34,172 bases of DNA, from contig NZ_JADEWI010000073.1 in the NCBI RefSeq assembly GCF_015207705.1, positions 1-34,172 of the forward strand, written 5' to 3'. The DNA is from Nostoc sp. LEGE 06077. GTDB taxonomy: Bacteria; Cyanobacteriota; Cyanobacteriia; Cyanobacteriales; Nostocaceae. Both the position numbers and the translations under genes were made by a program. The notes beneath the pieces are model-generated. The model had not been told where the DNA came from. It saw nothing but the letters and a program-made list of their open reading frames with translations, and searched no databases. Positions 1-7,352 of this stretch are shown here, piece after piece (the first letter of the stretch is position 1; every line of letters starts with the position of its first letter).

Positions 1-218
1 TTGCGAAGATAAAAAGAGTAATCGAGACTTAGCCAAAGTTCGAGTTGTCGGTGAGCATATTAATCGGAAACTAAAGATATTTAAAATCTTGTCTGACCGT
101 TATCGCAATCGGAGAAAAAGATTTAGTTTGAGATTTAATCTCATCGCTGGTTTGTACAACTATGAGCTTCGTCTCCCTAAAACTGAATCTGCTTAACTGA
201 CTTTTGCAAGAGGTCTCC
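1..218 (+). mobile_element. Right end of an IS5-type insertion sequence
   Basis: It holds the transposase tail and a short non-coding end with CTTTTGCAAGAGGTCTCC at about 201-218, which I take as the terminal inverted repeat. The matching left end is outside the window, so the exact boundary and target duplication cannot be fixed. The element lies just downstream of flv1, at the edge of the accessory block. Confidence 0.5.
2..196 (+). CDS. IS5-family transposase, C-terminal part (5' end outside window)
   Basis: The frame is open from the window edge to a TAA at 194-196 and gives about 64 residues. The sequence, with KVRVVGEHINRKLKIF followed by LSDRYRNRRKRF and a closing LIAGLYNYEL, is what I know from the end of DDE (DDE_Tnp_4, IS5-type) transposases, including the last helix that carries the glutamate of the DDE triad (probably the E in VGEHINR). 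The enzyme would cut and join the ends of its own insertion sequence. Only the C-terminal part lies in the window, so it cannot be said whether the copy is intact. The likely element end lies about 5-20 bases after the stop. Recognition is by sequence pattern only. Confidence 0.75.
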   Translation, partial: CEDKKSNRDLAKVRVVGEHINRKLKIFKILSDRYRNRRKRFSLRFNLIAGLYNYELRLPKTESA

Positions 219-291
219 TGATCTAAAACTTAATTTTTCGTTTTTTGCATAAGTCTTACCAATGTCATGCTCACAAAAAAATACTAAGTGT

Positions 292-343
292 TGTTCACTT
301 CGACTTCTCCTGTCGGAGACGCTGCGCGAACGCTCAGTGAACA
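292..343. repeat. Palindromic dispersed repeat downstream of flv1
   Basis: TGTTCACT (292-299) and AGTGAACA (336-343) form a perfect 8-bp stem around a core that includes ACGCTGCGCGAACG. The same core recurs at about 2230-2243 and in variant form near 2463-2475. This is the style of short iterated palindrome common in Nostoc intergenic DNA. It may also act as the 3' hairpin of the flv1 transcript, but there is no clear T-run. Confidence 0.6.
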
Positions 344-392
344 GCACTCACCACGGGCTAAACGCCCCGCTACCGCTAACAGCACTCAGCAC

Positions 393-2105
393 TTAATAAT
401 GCGTAGCCGACTTACGATGATGCACAGCCGTCACACCATCCTGATTCAACACCTTACCGTTTTCCACAGTGGCATAAACTAGCCAATGATCACCCGATTC
501 CATCCGGTGCTGCACTTTACATTCCAAATATGCTAAAGCATCCGCCAAAATAGGAGAACCATTTGCACCTTCTTCAGTGGCGACACCTGCAAATCGGTCT
601 TCCCCAGGGCCAAAGGGTTTGAGAAAATGCTTCATTAACCCGATGTGATTACTCTCTTTAAGAATATTCAGGACAAATTCGTTACCGGAGTGGGTTAGTG
701 ATTCTACTGCCCTTTCTTTGGCAACGGCGATAGTTAACCCTGGTGGATTAAAGCTGGCTTGGGCTACCCATGAAGCTAACATGGCGCTGGCTCTGTCGTC
801 TTGTTTCGCTGTCAGCACACACAAAGAACCAACGATGCGCCCTACTGCTTGTTCAACATTGGTCGCGGGGACACTTTGAGTCCGAACTTTTTTGGCTTTT
901 TTCAAAGCTTGGGCAAAGTCCGTTCCGGCTTCTTCGCACAATTGCAGAGTCGCATCATCGGGTTTAAACTTCACGCGGATGGCATCAAACCCAAAGCGAT
1001 AACCCGCATCTTTGAGTCGGCTTTCAATTAAATCGACAGCTTCACCACTCCAACCAAAGGAACCAAATACACCCGCCAGTTTATTATTAGTTCCGGTGGA
1101 TAAAACAATCCCTAAAGCTGTTTGCACTGGTGTCGGTGCATGACCGCCTAACGTGGGCGAACCCATGACAAAACCATCAGATTTTTCCACCGCCGCGCGG
1201 ATTTCTTCTGGTTCAGTAAATTCGCAGTTAATTGATTCTACCGCCACGCCAGCTTTTGTAATCCCACGGGCGATCGCTTGGGCTAAGGTTGCAGTATTCC
1301 CATAGGCTGAAGCATAAATCAATGCTACTGTCAAGTCAGCCGAGGTTTGCTGTTGACTCCATTGGCGGTAAGCTTTAGTCAGTTCAATTAAGCCATAACG
1401 TACCAAAGGCCCGTGTCCCGTCGCATACAAACGTGCGGGAAAATCCGCCAATTTTTCCAACGCTGTTTCCACCTGCCGCGCATGGGGAGCCATCAGGCAG
1501 TCATAATAATAACGGCGGTCTTCGTTAATAATTTCCCAGCCTTCATCTAATACTTGATCGCCGCAGATATGCGCCCCAAATAACTTATCTGTGTAGAGGA
1601 TTTCGGTTTGGGGGTCGTAGGTGCAGAGTTCGTCAGCGTAACGGGGGTTGGGTGTGGGAATGAATTGCAGGTTATGTCCCTTACCCAAATCTAGGGTTTC
1701 TTCCCCCCGCATCACAATAATTGGTAACTCTGGATTTTCTAAAGCACCACGTAAATTAATCGCCCCTGGGTTAGAACAAACAAAGGTAATTTGGGGTGCA
1801 ATTTCTAATAAAGCTTTTAAAGTAGCGGCGCGGTTAGGGTTGATGTGACCGAGAATGACATAATCAATTGCTGTCACATCAATCCGCTGTTGCAACGCAT
1901 CCAGATAAATTTGCGTGAAAGTCTCCCCAGGCGGGTCAATCAAAGCGATTTTGTCAGCTTGAATTAAATAAGAGTTAGCCGTAGTCCCTTTAGCTAAGGC
2001 GTATTCTATTTCAAATCTTAACCTTGCCCAACTGCGCGATCGCATTACAGTTGTATCAGTTGCAATGGGCAATACTTGTACATCACGCGGTTTAGTATCT
2101 GGCAT
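393..2105 (-). CDS. flv1: Flavodiiron protein Flv1 (diflavin flavoprotein A, non-canonical metal site)
   Basis: This 570-residue protein has a metallo-beta-lactamase-like domain (about 30-250), a flavodoxin domain (about 260-400) and a C-terminal flavin reductase domain (about 420-570), the three-part build of cyanobacterial flavodiiron proteins. In photosynthesis Flv1 works with Flv3, passing electrons from the photosystem I side to O2 and making water without reactive oxygen. The usual diiron ligands HxExDH appear here as H87, N89, N91 and R92. The later H and D are replaced by R157 and K176, while H233 (TGHGPL) remains. This loss of ligands marks the Flv1 (or Flv2) branch rather than Flv3/Flv4, and pairing with the canonical gene at 9037 favours Flv1. 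The start is ATG; no strong ribosome binding site is visible. The sister gene flv3 lies about 7 kb upstream on the same strand. Confidence 0.9.
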   Translation of the reverse strand: MPDTKPRDVQVLPIATDTTVMRSRSWARLRFEIEYALAKGTTANSYLIQADKIALIDPPGETFTQIYLDALQQRIDVTAIDYVILGHINPNRAATLKALLEIAPQITFVCSNPGAINLRGALENPELPIIVMRGEETLDLGKGHNLQFIPTPNPRYADELCTYDPQTEILYTDKLFGAHICGDQVLDEGWEIINEDRRYYYDCLMAPHARQVETALEKLADFPARLYATGHGPLVRYGLIELTKAYRQWSQQQTSADLTVALIYASAYGNTATLAQAIARGITKAGVAVESINCEFTEPEEIRAAVEKSDGFVMGSPTLGGHAPTPVQTALGIVLSTGTNNKLAGVFGSFGWSGEAVDLIESRLKDAGYRFGFDAIRVKFKPDDATLQLCEEAGTDFAQALKKAKKVRTQSVPATNVEQAVGRIVGSLCVLTAKQDDRASAMLASWVAQASFNPPGLTIAVAKERAVESLTHSGNEFVLNILKESNHIGLMKHFLKPFGPGEDRFAGVATEEGANGSPILADALAYLECKVQHRMESGDHWLVYATVENGKVLNQDGVTAVHHRKSATHY

Positions 2106-2164
2106 AATTTTTGAATAACTTGTTTATTTTTAACGCGATCGATGTGCAACTTATTCTTGAAACC

Positions 2165-2275
2165 CCTCTCCAAACCTCTCCCCTGCAAGGAGATAGGCTT
2201 TGAATCTCGCCCCCCTTCCCTGTCTGCGACACGCTGCGCGAACGTAGGGAAGGGGTTGGGGGTTAGGTTTGAGAG
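2165..2275. repeat. Composite dispersed repeat upstream of flv1
   Basis: The outer arms CTCTCCAAACCT and AGGTTTGAGAG are nearly complementary. An inner pair, CTTCCCT (2215-2221) and AGGGAAG (2246-2252), encloses another copy of the CGCTGCGCGAACG core seen at 316-332. It resembles an intergenic repeat with a second small palindrome inserted. The rest of the 2106-2510 gap is AT-rich, with a further partial module near 2457-2476 and a HIP1 site at 2503-2510. I see no gene in it, though the flv1 promoter presumably lies here. Confidence 0.55.
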
Positions 2276-2510
2276 AAAGTTGCACACCACGTTTTTTAAG
2301 TATTTATTATGGATTAAACAGCAATTGCTACATATAAGTCCACAATTGCCGCAAAGGAGTACCTATTTTAATTAAAGCTTAATTTAGTTGATTAAATTTT
2401 CAGCATTTCTTATGAAGAGGATAACAAAATTAATTGCAGATATCTAGCGATGTCTACGACGGGCTGCGCCTACGCATCTTGCTGAGATTGGGATAGGAGA
2501 GAGCGATCGC

Positions 2511-2873
2511 CTATTCTTCCTGCTGTTGCTCAAAATCAGCTAATATTTGTTTAATTTCTTCTGCTGAGATATCTTCTTGCTCGGATTTTGAGTAGATGGT
2601 TACTAAGATAATATTTGTATCTGTCTTGACATAATAAATTATTCGATACCCACCACTTTTACCTTTTTGAACATCACTATTTTTAACTCGTAGCTTAAAA
2701 ATTGTGTATCCAACTCCAGGTATTGGGTTTCCTGGTAATTCCCCTGATTACAGTTGTTCTACAACTGGCTGTACATCATTACGGATACTGCGATACTTCT
2801 TGGCTAGAATACGCAGGTTGCGTTGAAATTTAGCAGTAGCATCAACTTGAATCAATGGTGGCTCACTCTGCAT
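2511..2873 (-). pseudogene. RelE/ParE-type toxin with an internal TAA stop
   Basis: Read from ATG at 2873, the frame gives 41 residues (starting MQSEPPLIQVDATAKF), then TAA at 2748-2750, and then continues open for 78 more codons to TAG at 2511. Both halves fit the RelE/ParE plasmid-stabilisation toxin fold: an N-terminal helical part with a basic LAKKYRSIR stretch, and a C-terminal beta part with GVGYTIFKLR and YRIIYYVK. In this family the toxin is an mRNA interferase or gyrase poison neutralised by the gene before it. The ATG overlaps the end of the antitoxin gene by 11 bases, which is the normal arrangement. The preserved frame on both sides suggests a single recent change, probably CAA (Gln) to TAA. 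The product as written would be inactive. Confidence 0.8.
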
Positions 2874-3102
2874 CAATCCCTTGCCAAAGTTGAGAAATAG
2901 GTACAGTATTTCCATTCATCGCATCGTACCAACCTTGACGAAAACTTTCTTTTGCTGATTCAACAAGTTCCTCATCATCTTTATTCTCTTCTGTAATGAG
3001 GACAATGACTCGGACTCGGCTGTGTTTTGCTATGGTTAACGGTTCGTCTAAGGAAAGTTGACCGACTTCATCAACAGTTCCTTGAACCTCAATTGCTTTC
3101 AT
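2863..3102 (-). CDS. Type II antitoxin for the adjacent RelE-type toxin
   Basis: This 79-residue acidic protein runs from MKAIEVQGTVDEVGQLSLDE to a C-terminal part with SFRQGWYDAM and LWQGIDAE. In cyanobacterial toxin-antitoxin pairs such proteins combine an N-terminal AbrB/RelN-like beta region for DNA binding with a C-terminal segment that wraps the toxin. I chose the ATG at 3102 because homologous proteins begin at this MKAIEV-type sequence; a longer TTG-initiated frame (to 3174) would read through the upstream intergenic DNA. It overlaps the toxin start by 11 bases. The antitoxin frame is intact although the toxin is broken. It diverges from the DUF433 gene, with 66 bp between the two starts, so they may share a control region. 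Confidence 0.8.
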   Translation of the reverse strand: MKAIEVQGTVDEVGQLSLDEPLTIAKHSRVRVIVLITEENKDDEELVESAKESFRQGWYDAMNGNTVPISQLWQGIDAE

Positions 3103-3168
3103 TGGTGTGAATCTGAGTTTACTTTTAATAGTATAGGACTTATAACCATTTATCACGAAGCCACAACT

Positions 3169-3369
3169 ATGCAAAATCTCACCAGAATTACCCGCAATCC
3201 AGAGGTGATGGGTGGTAAACCCTATATTCGGGGAATGCGCGTTACGGTTGGTACTATCGTCGGCTTAATGGCATCTGGACAAAGTAATAGTGATATTCTC
3301 AAAGCGTATCCTTATCTGGAAGAAGCTGATATTTATGAGGCACTTGCCTATGTTGCATCACCATTGTGA
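3169..3369 (+). CDS. DUF433 domain protein (VapB-like antitoxin family), orphan
   Basis: This 66-residue protein, with ITRNPEVMGGKPYIRG, then RVTVGTIVGLMASG, and a tail of AYPYLEEADIYEAL, covers the DUF433 domain almost exactly. DUF433 proteins are small helical DNA-binding proteins, usually encoded just before a PIN-like (DUF5615) nuclease toxin and thought to act as its antitoxin. I chose the ATG at 3169, where the domain begins; the frame can be extended upstream only through a TTG at 3058. No PIN-like gene follows. The stop runs straight into a 21-bp tandem array and then the convergent NACHT-HEAT gene, so the presumed toxin partner is missing. Confidence 0.8.
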   Translation: MQNLTRITRNPEVMGGKPYIRGMRVTVGTIVGLMASGQSNSDILKAYPYLEEADIYEALAYVASPL

Positions 3370-3507
3370 ATGTATCGCCTGACATTGCCAATGTATTGCC
3401 TAACATTGCGATTGTATTGCGTAACATTGCCAATGTATTGCCTAACATTGTGATTGTACCGACTAACATCGAGATTGTATCGCCTGACATTGCCAATGTA
3501 TCGACTA
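3369..3507. repeat. 21-bp tandem array, six full units and a partial one
   Basis: Units begin at 3369, 3390, 3411, 3432, 3453 and 3474, with a truncated seventh at 3495. Each has the pattern A(A/T)TGTAT(T/C)G, then C(C/G)T(A/G)ACATTG and two variable bases. As 21 is a multiple of three, the array is open in one frame on the plus strand (about NVLPNIA per unit) and in one on the minus strand (about TLAMLGN). It fills the space between the 3' ends of the DUF433 gene and the convergent NACHT-HEAT gene. There are no spacers, so it is not a CRISPR array. Confidence 0.85.
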
Positions 3508-3512
3508 TATAA

Positions 3513-5513
3513 TCAACAACTACGCCGTAACCATTCTAAAATTTCATTAACTGATTGGTGGGGTGTAAAGACTTTGAGGGTGTTGTAGTTTGGTATGGGG
3601 TCGCTAATCAAACAAATTGTACCTTCAAATTTGCTGATGGCGTTGAGAAACACATTGCTGTATGTTGCCTCGCCTGTAGTTTGAGTTGCGCCTGGGTGAA
3701 ACAATAAAACTACTTGCTTGTCAGTTTCTAGCAATTCCCAATAGGTTTGCAGTTCCGCCATTGTTTTCGGCGTACCATCTGCACATTTAGGACAGCCAGC
3801 TTTGACAAGTGCTGTGTAAATTTTACTGGCTGGGTTATCTGGTGCGATGAATTTACTCGTGTCGATACAAATTAAGTGAATGTTTTGGCTAAGTTGAGTG
3901 TCATTGTTAATTGCAGTTTGCAAGTTTTGGAGTAAGTCAAGATGGTTAATAAGGATTGTTTCAGCGTTTCCTTGATGCCAAGCTTGGTAGAAATCTGGGT
4001 AGGTCATATTTTGGCTACAGTACCAAAAAAAAGAGTATAGTCTTTCTCTGTAAATTCTGTCTAATCCATCCAATGATGAGGCATTTGCATCTAATACTAA
4101 TAAGCTATGCTTCAAAGCTGTAACAATATTTGCAATTTGCTCTTTTTTTAAAGTGTTGTGTAAACTATTTAATGCAGAAAGATTGTCAATATTATTTTCA
4201 TTTTTGTCTTTACTACACTCAACTAATATATCAATGGCAAGTTGATTATTTAGATCAATTTTTCTTAAATTAATTGCTACTTGGAGTTTAGACCAATTAT
4301 CTATATTAGAGTTACGTAATAACTCAGATAAGCTATTAACAGCAACTTCTTTTCCTGAATCAGTTAGTGCTAAAGTTACTGCTACTTCACATTTGAGAAG
4401 AATACTTAAATTTGGATCTTGAATTAATTTGACTAATCTATCAGCTACAATTTGGTTAATCAAGTCAATTTTACCTAAGCTAATTATTGCTGCATATTTT
4501 GTTTCATCAGATACATTTTGTTTCTCTATTAAATTAGACAAAGCATTAACAGCAAATTCGTTACCAAATGCAATTTTACCCAAATTTTCTACTCCATAGT
4601 ATTGAGTATCATCATCTATATTTTGTTGGGCAATTAAACCTACTAAGCTATTAATAGCAGCTTGATTACAAATCCCAATCTTACCTAAACTTTCTATTAA
4701 ATAATATTGGTTCTTATCTACATTTTTTTCATCTATTAATGTGCAAAAAGCATCAATTGCTTTTTGGTTACTAGAAGCAATTTTACCTAAATCCTCTATA
4801 GCCACATCTTTCGTATCATCATCTATATTTGGATTGCTAATTAACTCTACTAAAACATCAATTGCTTTTTGGTTACCAGAGCCAATTTGCCCTAATATGT
4901 TTGCTCCATAGGATTTATGAAAATCATATACATCTTTATCGCGTATTAACCTGACTAGAGAGTCAATAGCATTTGGATTGCCTGGAGTAAGTAGTGCTAG
5001 GCTTTTCGCAGCAGACCATTTAGTGTCATCATACACATTTTGGTCGTAAATTAGCTTTTCCAATACGTGAATCAAATTTTGATTATTAGCACCTATTTTG
5101 CCTAAACTTTCTGCCGCTTTATATTTAGTCTCACTATCAATCTCTTCATCTTGAATTAACTCAACTAAGACATCAATCGCCGTTTGGTTGCCAAAACAAA
5201 TTTGTCCTAAACTTTCTACAGCAACCAATTTAGTAGACTCATATACTTTTGAAGTGTTAATTAAATTCACCAAGCTATTAATTGCTGTTGCGCGTTCTTT
5301 TGGAGTGAGTGTTATCTCTGCTCTCTTTCTAATTGGTTCAAAAGTAACACTATTAAGTGTAGGTACTACTAAGTTAATTATTGATTCTATGATTTTATTT
5401 GCAAAAATACATTTATTAAATTCTACTATACTTTCAGCAGCTAATAAATAAGCATGATGGTTATAAATTTGTCTACATCTATCGTTAAATGTGATTAATG
5501 CTTCAACAAATGC
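3513..5513 (-). CDS. HEAT-repeat and C-terminal CPxC alpha/beta part of a split NACHT protein
   Basis: The frame continues directly from the NACHT gene after one TAA and stays open for 667 codons. Translation might restart only at a weak TTG (5273), giving 586 residues. From that TTG, residues 1 to about 370 hold roughly ten HEAT-like repeats of about 35 residues, with the pattern AIDxLVxLIxxxxxDDxTKxxAxxxLGKIxxxNQ. A C-terminal alpha/beta domain follows, with CPKC at 494-497 and strands such as VVLLFHP and GTICLISDP. In STAND/NLR-like proteins such repeats are the sensor or autoinhibitory part. The C-terminal domain resembles those found at the end of cyanobacterial NACHT proteins; its function is not known to me. 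Without the NACHT part this piece is unlikely to work alone. It may be expressed only by readthrough, or not at all. Confidence 0.75.
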   Translation of the reverse strand, partial: AFVEALITFNDRCRQIYNHHAYLLAAESIVEFNKCIFANKIIESIINLVVPTLNSVTFEPIRKRAEITLTPKERATAINSLVNLINTSKVYESTKLVAVESLGQICFGNQTAIDVLVELIQDEEIDSETKYKAAESLGKIGANNQNLIHVLEKLIYDQNVYDDTKWSAAKSLALLTPGNPNAIDSLVRLIRDKDVYDFHKSYGANILGQIGSGNQKAIDVLVELISNPNIDDDTKDVAIEDLGKIASSNQKAIDAFCTLIDEKNVDKNQYYLIESLGKIGICNQAAINSLVGLIAQQNIDDDTQYYGVENLGKIAFGNEFAVNALSNLIEKQNVSDETKYAAIISLGKIDLINQIVADRLVKLIQDPNLSILLKCEVAVTLALTDSGKEVAVNSLSELLRNSNIDNWSKLQVAINLRKIDLNNQLAIDILVECSKDKNENNIDNLSALNSLHNTLKKEQIANIVTALKHSLLVLDANASSLDGLDRIYRERLYSFFWYCSQNMTYPDFYQAWHQGNAETILINHLDLLQNLQTAINNDTQLSQNIHLICIDTSKFIAPDNPASKIYTALVKAGCPKCADGTPKTMAELQTYWELLETDKQVVLLFHPGATQTTGEATYSNVFLNAISKFEGTICLISDPIPNYNTLKVFTPHQSVNEILEWLRRSC

Positions 5514-6842
5514 TTACTTTTCATTTTTTACTACATCATCCCGCCCAAACCAGAGTAAAATCACCTCTTTCCACTGCGGTTCAAAAATGCGGTAAGTTCC
5601 TTGTGTTATATTATTAGGAACATGATTGAGAAACTCATGCCAATCATCAACCCTTAACGCAGCAAAATATTCTTGGAAGTTAGGATGAAAGAAAGCATAA
5701 ACTTCCTCCTCAGTTTCAGCTACTCTGTCTACTAAATTTAACCATCCTACATTCTCAGCTAATTTAAATAATCTCTCGCCCATTTCTTGACGTGCTAAAC
5801 TCCGCCGCAAGCGAAACCGCGCAGGACTGTTAATACCTGCAAAAGCTAATTTGCTTAAAGCTTGGTGTAATTCATCATTTAAATCATCAGAGTTACACAA
5901 CTCAATAGATAACTCTGATTTCCATTCATAGAAATAGCGGGTAAATCTCTGATAAAGTGCTGCTTTCGTTTCTGGTAATTCTCCCTGCTTATCCAAATAG
6001 AATGTCTGACACAACAGCGACAAGCGCAGAGGATTTGTCACCAACTTACGAATATTTTCATGTTGAGTTGCTTTTAACTTATCCTGTAGTGTCTTCCCTT
6101 TCGCTAAATTACCAGCACGCTCAAACCACTGTTGAATAAAATCATCAATTTGTTCTGGTTTAAATTCTTGAGTTTTATAAGTATCAAATCCTGTGAGTGT
6201 ATTATTAACCTGGGCATCCCAAACATTTAACCGACAAGTTAAAACCACTCGCGCCTGTCTCAAAGATGCTGTCAGTTCTCGATTAATTTTGGTTAATGCT
6301 TGCACGGGTGAATCTTCACCCATTTCATCTACACCATCTAACAGTAGCCAAACTCTCTCTTTAGCAAAACACTCAAGTAATTGACATTCAATTTCTGGCG
6401 TGACGACAATATTAGGTTTAGCTAATCGCATCGCTTCAGGAAGCCATTGCTTGAGTAAATATTCCTCAATATCTTTATCCTGTAAATTGGCGAGAGAAAT
6501 ACAGATGGGTAAATCTTGAGTGTTGTTTTGAATAAAAGCAGCAATGGTACTCAATAAAGTAGTTTTACCTGCTCCTGGTTCACCAATGACGGCAATATGT
6601 TTATTATTTCCGCTTGGCTGTTGTGTAATTACTTCTCGTAGAAATGCGTCATGTTCATAGGTTTTAACTATGACTTCTTGCGTTAACTCATATACATTTT
6701 CTCTGTTTCGCTGTTCATCTAGTTGTCGGCGTTGCTGCTGTTTGCGTTCCACCAACCCCAAAGGAACATAAACTTTAATTTCAAAGCCTTGTTCTGTCGC
6801 TTTGCGTCTGAGTTTTGCTGCTTTGTTCTGACTGTTCAGCAT
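5514..6842 (-). CDS. NACHT NTPase (STAND/NLR-like), cut short by TAA before its HEAT repeats
   Basis: This 442-residue fragment carries a Walker A motif GEPGAGKT (87-94), a NACHT-type Walker B LLLDGVDE (166-173), an arginine-containing strand VVLTCR (199-204) and a winged-helix-like region ending in FFHPNFQEYFAA. NACHT ATPases act as signal switches; bacterial members (bNACHT) include anti-phage proteins. The usual Nostoc N-terminal motif (TPDDWREIC, then YVPLGLVERK) begins upstream of the first ATG (6842), in a stretch open back to a TGA at 6912-6914, so the true N-terminus is uncertain. The frame ends at TAA 5514-5516, in the middle of the linker to the HEAT repeats. The next 667 codons are open in the same frame, so the gene is very likely a nonsense-disrupted copy spanning 3513-6842 or further upstream. 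Confidence 0.8.
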   Translation of the reverse strand: MLNSQNKAAKLRRKATEQGFEIKVYVPLGLVERKQQQRRQLDEQRNRENVYELTQEVIVKTYEHDAFLREVITQQPSGNNKHIAVIGEPGAGKTTLLSTIAAFIQNNTQDLPICISLANLQDKDIEEYLLKQWLPEAMRLAKPNIVVTPEIECQLLECFAKERVWLLLDGVDEMGEDSPVQALTKINRELTASLRQARVVLTCRLNVWDAQVNNTLTGFDTYKTQEFKPEQIDDFIQQWFERAGNLAKGKTLQDKLKATQHENIRKLVTNPLRLSLLCQTFYLDKQGELPETKAALYQRFTRYFYEWKSELSIELCNSDDLNDELHQALSKLAFAGINSPARFRLRRSLARQEMGERLFKLAENVGWLNLVDRVAETEEEVYAFFHPNFQEYFAALRVDDWHEFLNHVPNNITQGTYRIFEPQWKEVILLWFGRDDVVKNEK

Positions 6843-6911
6843 AGCGGTGCAAATCTCACGCCAATCATCGGGAGTTAACTTTGACCCCTCCTCCCCTTGG
6901 GACGACTGTAG

Positions 6912-7352
6912 TCAGTTGTTATTAATTACTGTCCCAATAGTGATTGATTGACCAGCAATTCCACCTTTGTTTACAGTGAGGTTCTCTGCTAACTTCGCAA
7001 AGTTGTTGACAACTGACGGCTGAGACTTAATTTCATCTGTTAACTGTTTAATTTCCTTAGCAGCCTCAGACAGATCATTCTTAACTGCTGCTTCCACATC
7101 CACAACAGCTTGAGCAATTTCGGGGTCTTGTGCGGCTTGTGTCAGTTCCAGCACTGCTTGACCGTAATCTAATTTCTCTGGTTCATCACTGGTAAGAGAT
7201 GGTGCTTTATTCTTTCGGCGCAGTAATTCTATCAACTTACCAGGAGCAGTCCATAAAACATCACCAAGATTTTCGCCGATTTTCTCCTGTGCTTTAGTCC
7301 ACAGGGTAGTTGCGATCGCAGTAGCTACAGCAGTCAAGCTCACAGTTATCAT
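6912..7352 (-). CDS. N-terminal helical protein associated with the NACHT gene
   Basis: This 146-residue protein opens with a hydrophobic, alanine-rich helix (SLTAVATAIATTLWTKAQEK), followed by GENLGDVLW, an acidic segment with LDYGQAVLEL, and charged coiled-coil-like helices; it ends in QSITIGTVINNN. I know this kind of sequence from Nostoc, both as a separate small gene before NACHT genes and as the N-terminal part of longer NACHT proteins. It ends at TGA 6912-6914, and the NACHT frame continues in register after that stop. It may therefore be a separate first gene of a two-gene unit or the N-terminal domain of one protein cut by TGA. No enzyme motif is visible; a role as signalling or adaptor domain is only inference. 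Confidence 0.65.
   Translation of the reverse strand: MITVSLTAVATAIATTLWTKAQEKIGENLGDVLWTAPGKLIELLRRKNKAPSLTSDEPEKLDYGQAVLELTQAAQDPEIAQAVVDVEAAVKNDLSEAAKEIKQLTDEIKSQPSVVNNFAKLAENLTVNKGGIAGQSITIGTVINNN

Noticed and set aside
288-482. 64-residue plus-strand frame at the end of flv1
   Set aside because: Runs over a palindromic repeat and antisense to flv1.
2045-2375. Short frames on both strands over the repeat upstream of flv1
   Set aside because: They are translations of a dispersed repeat and overlap the start of flv1.
3299-3496. Minus-strand frame over the 21-bp array
   Set aside because: It exists only because the unit length is a multiple of three and it overlaps the DUF433 gene; no start context supports it.
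3369-3507. CRISPR-like array
   Set aside because: Units follow each other without spacers and vary internally; no cas genes are near. It is a plain 21-bp tandem array.
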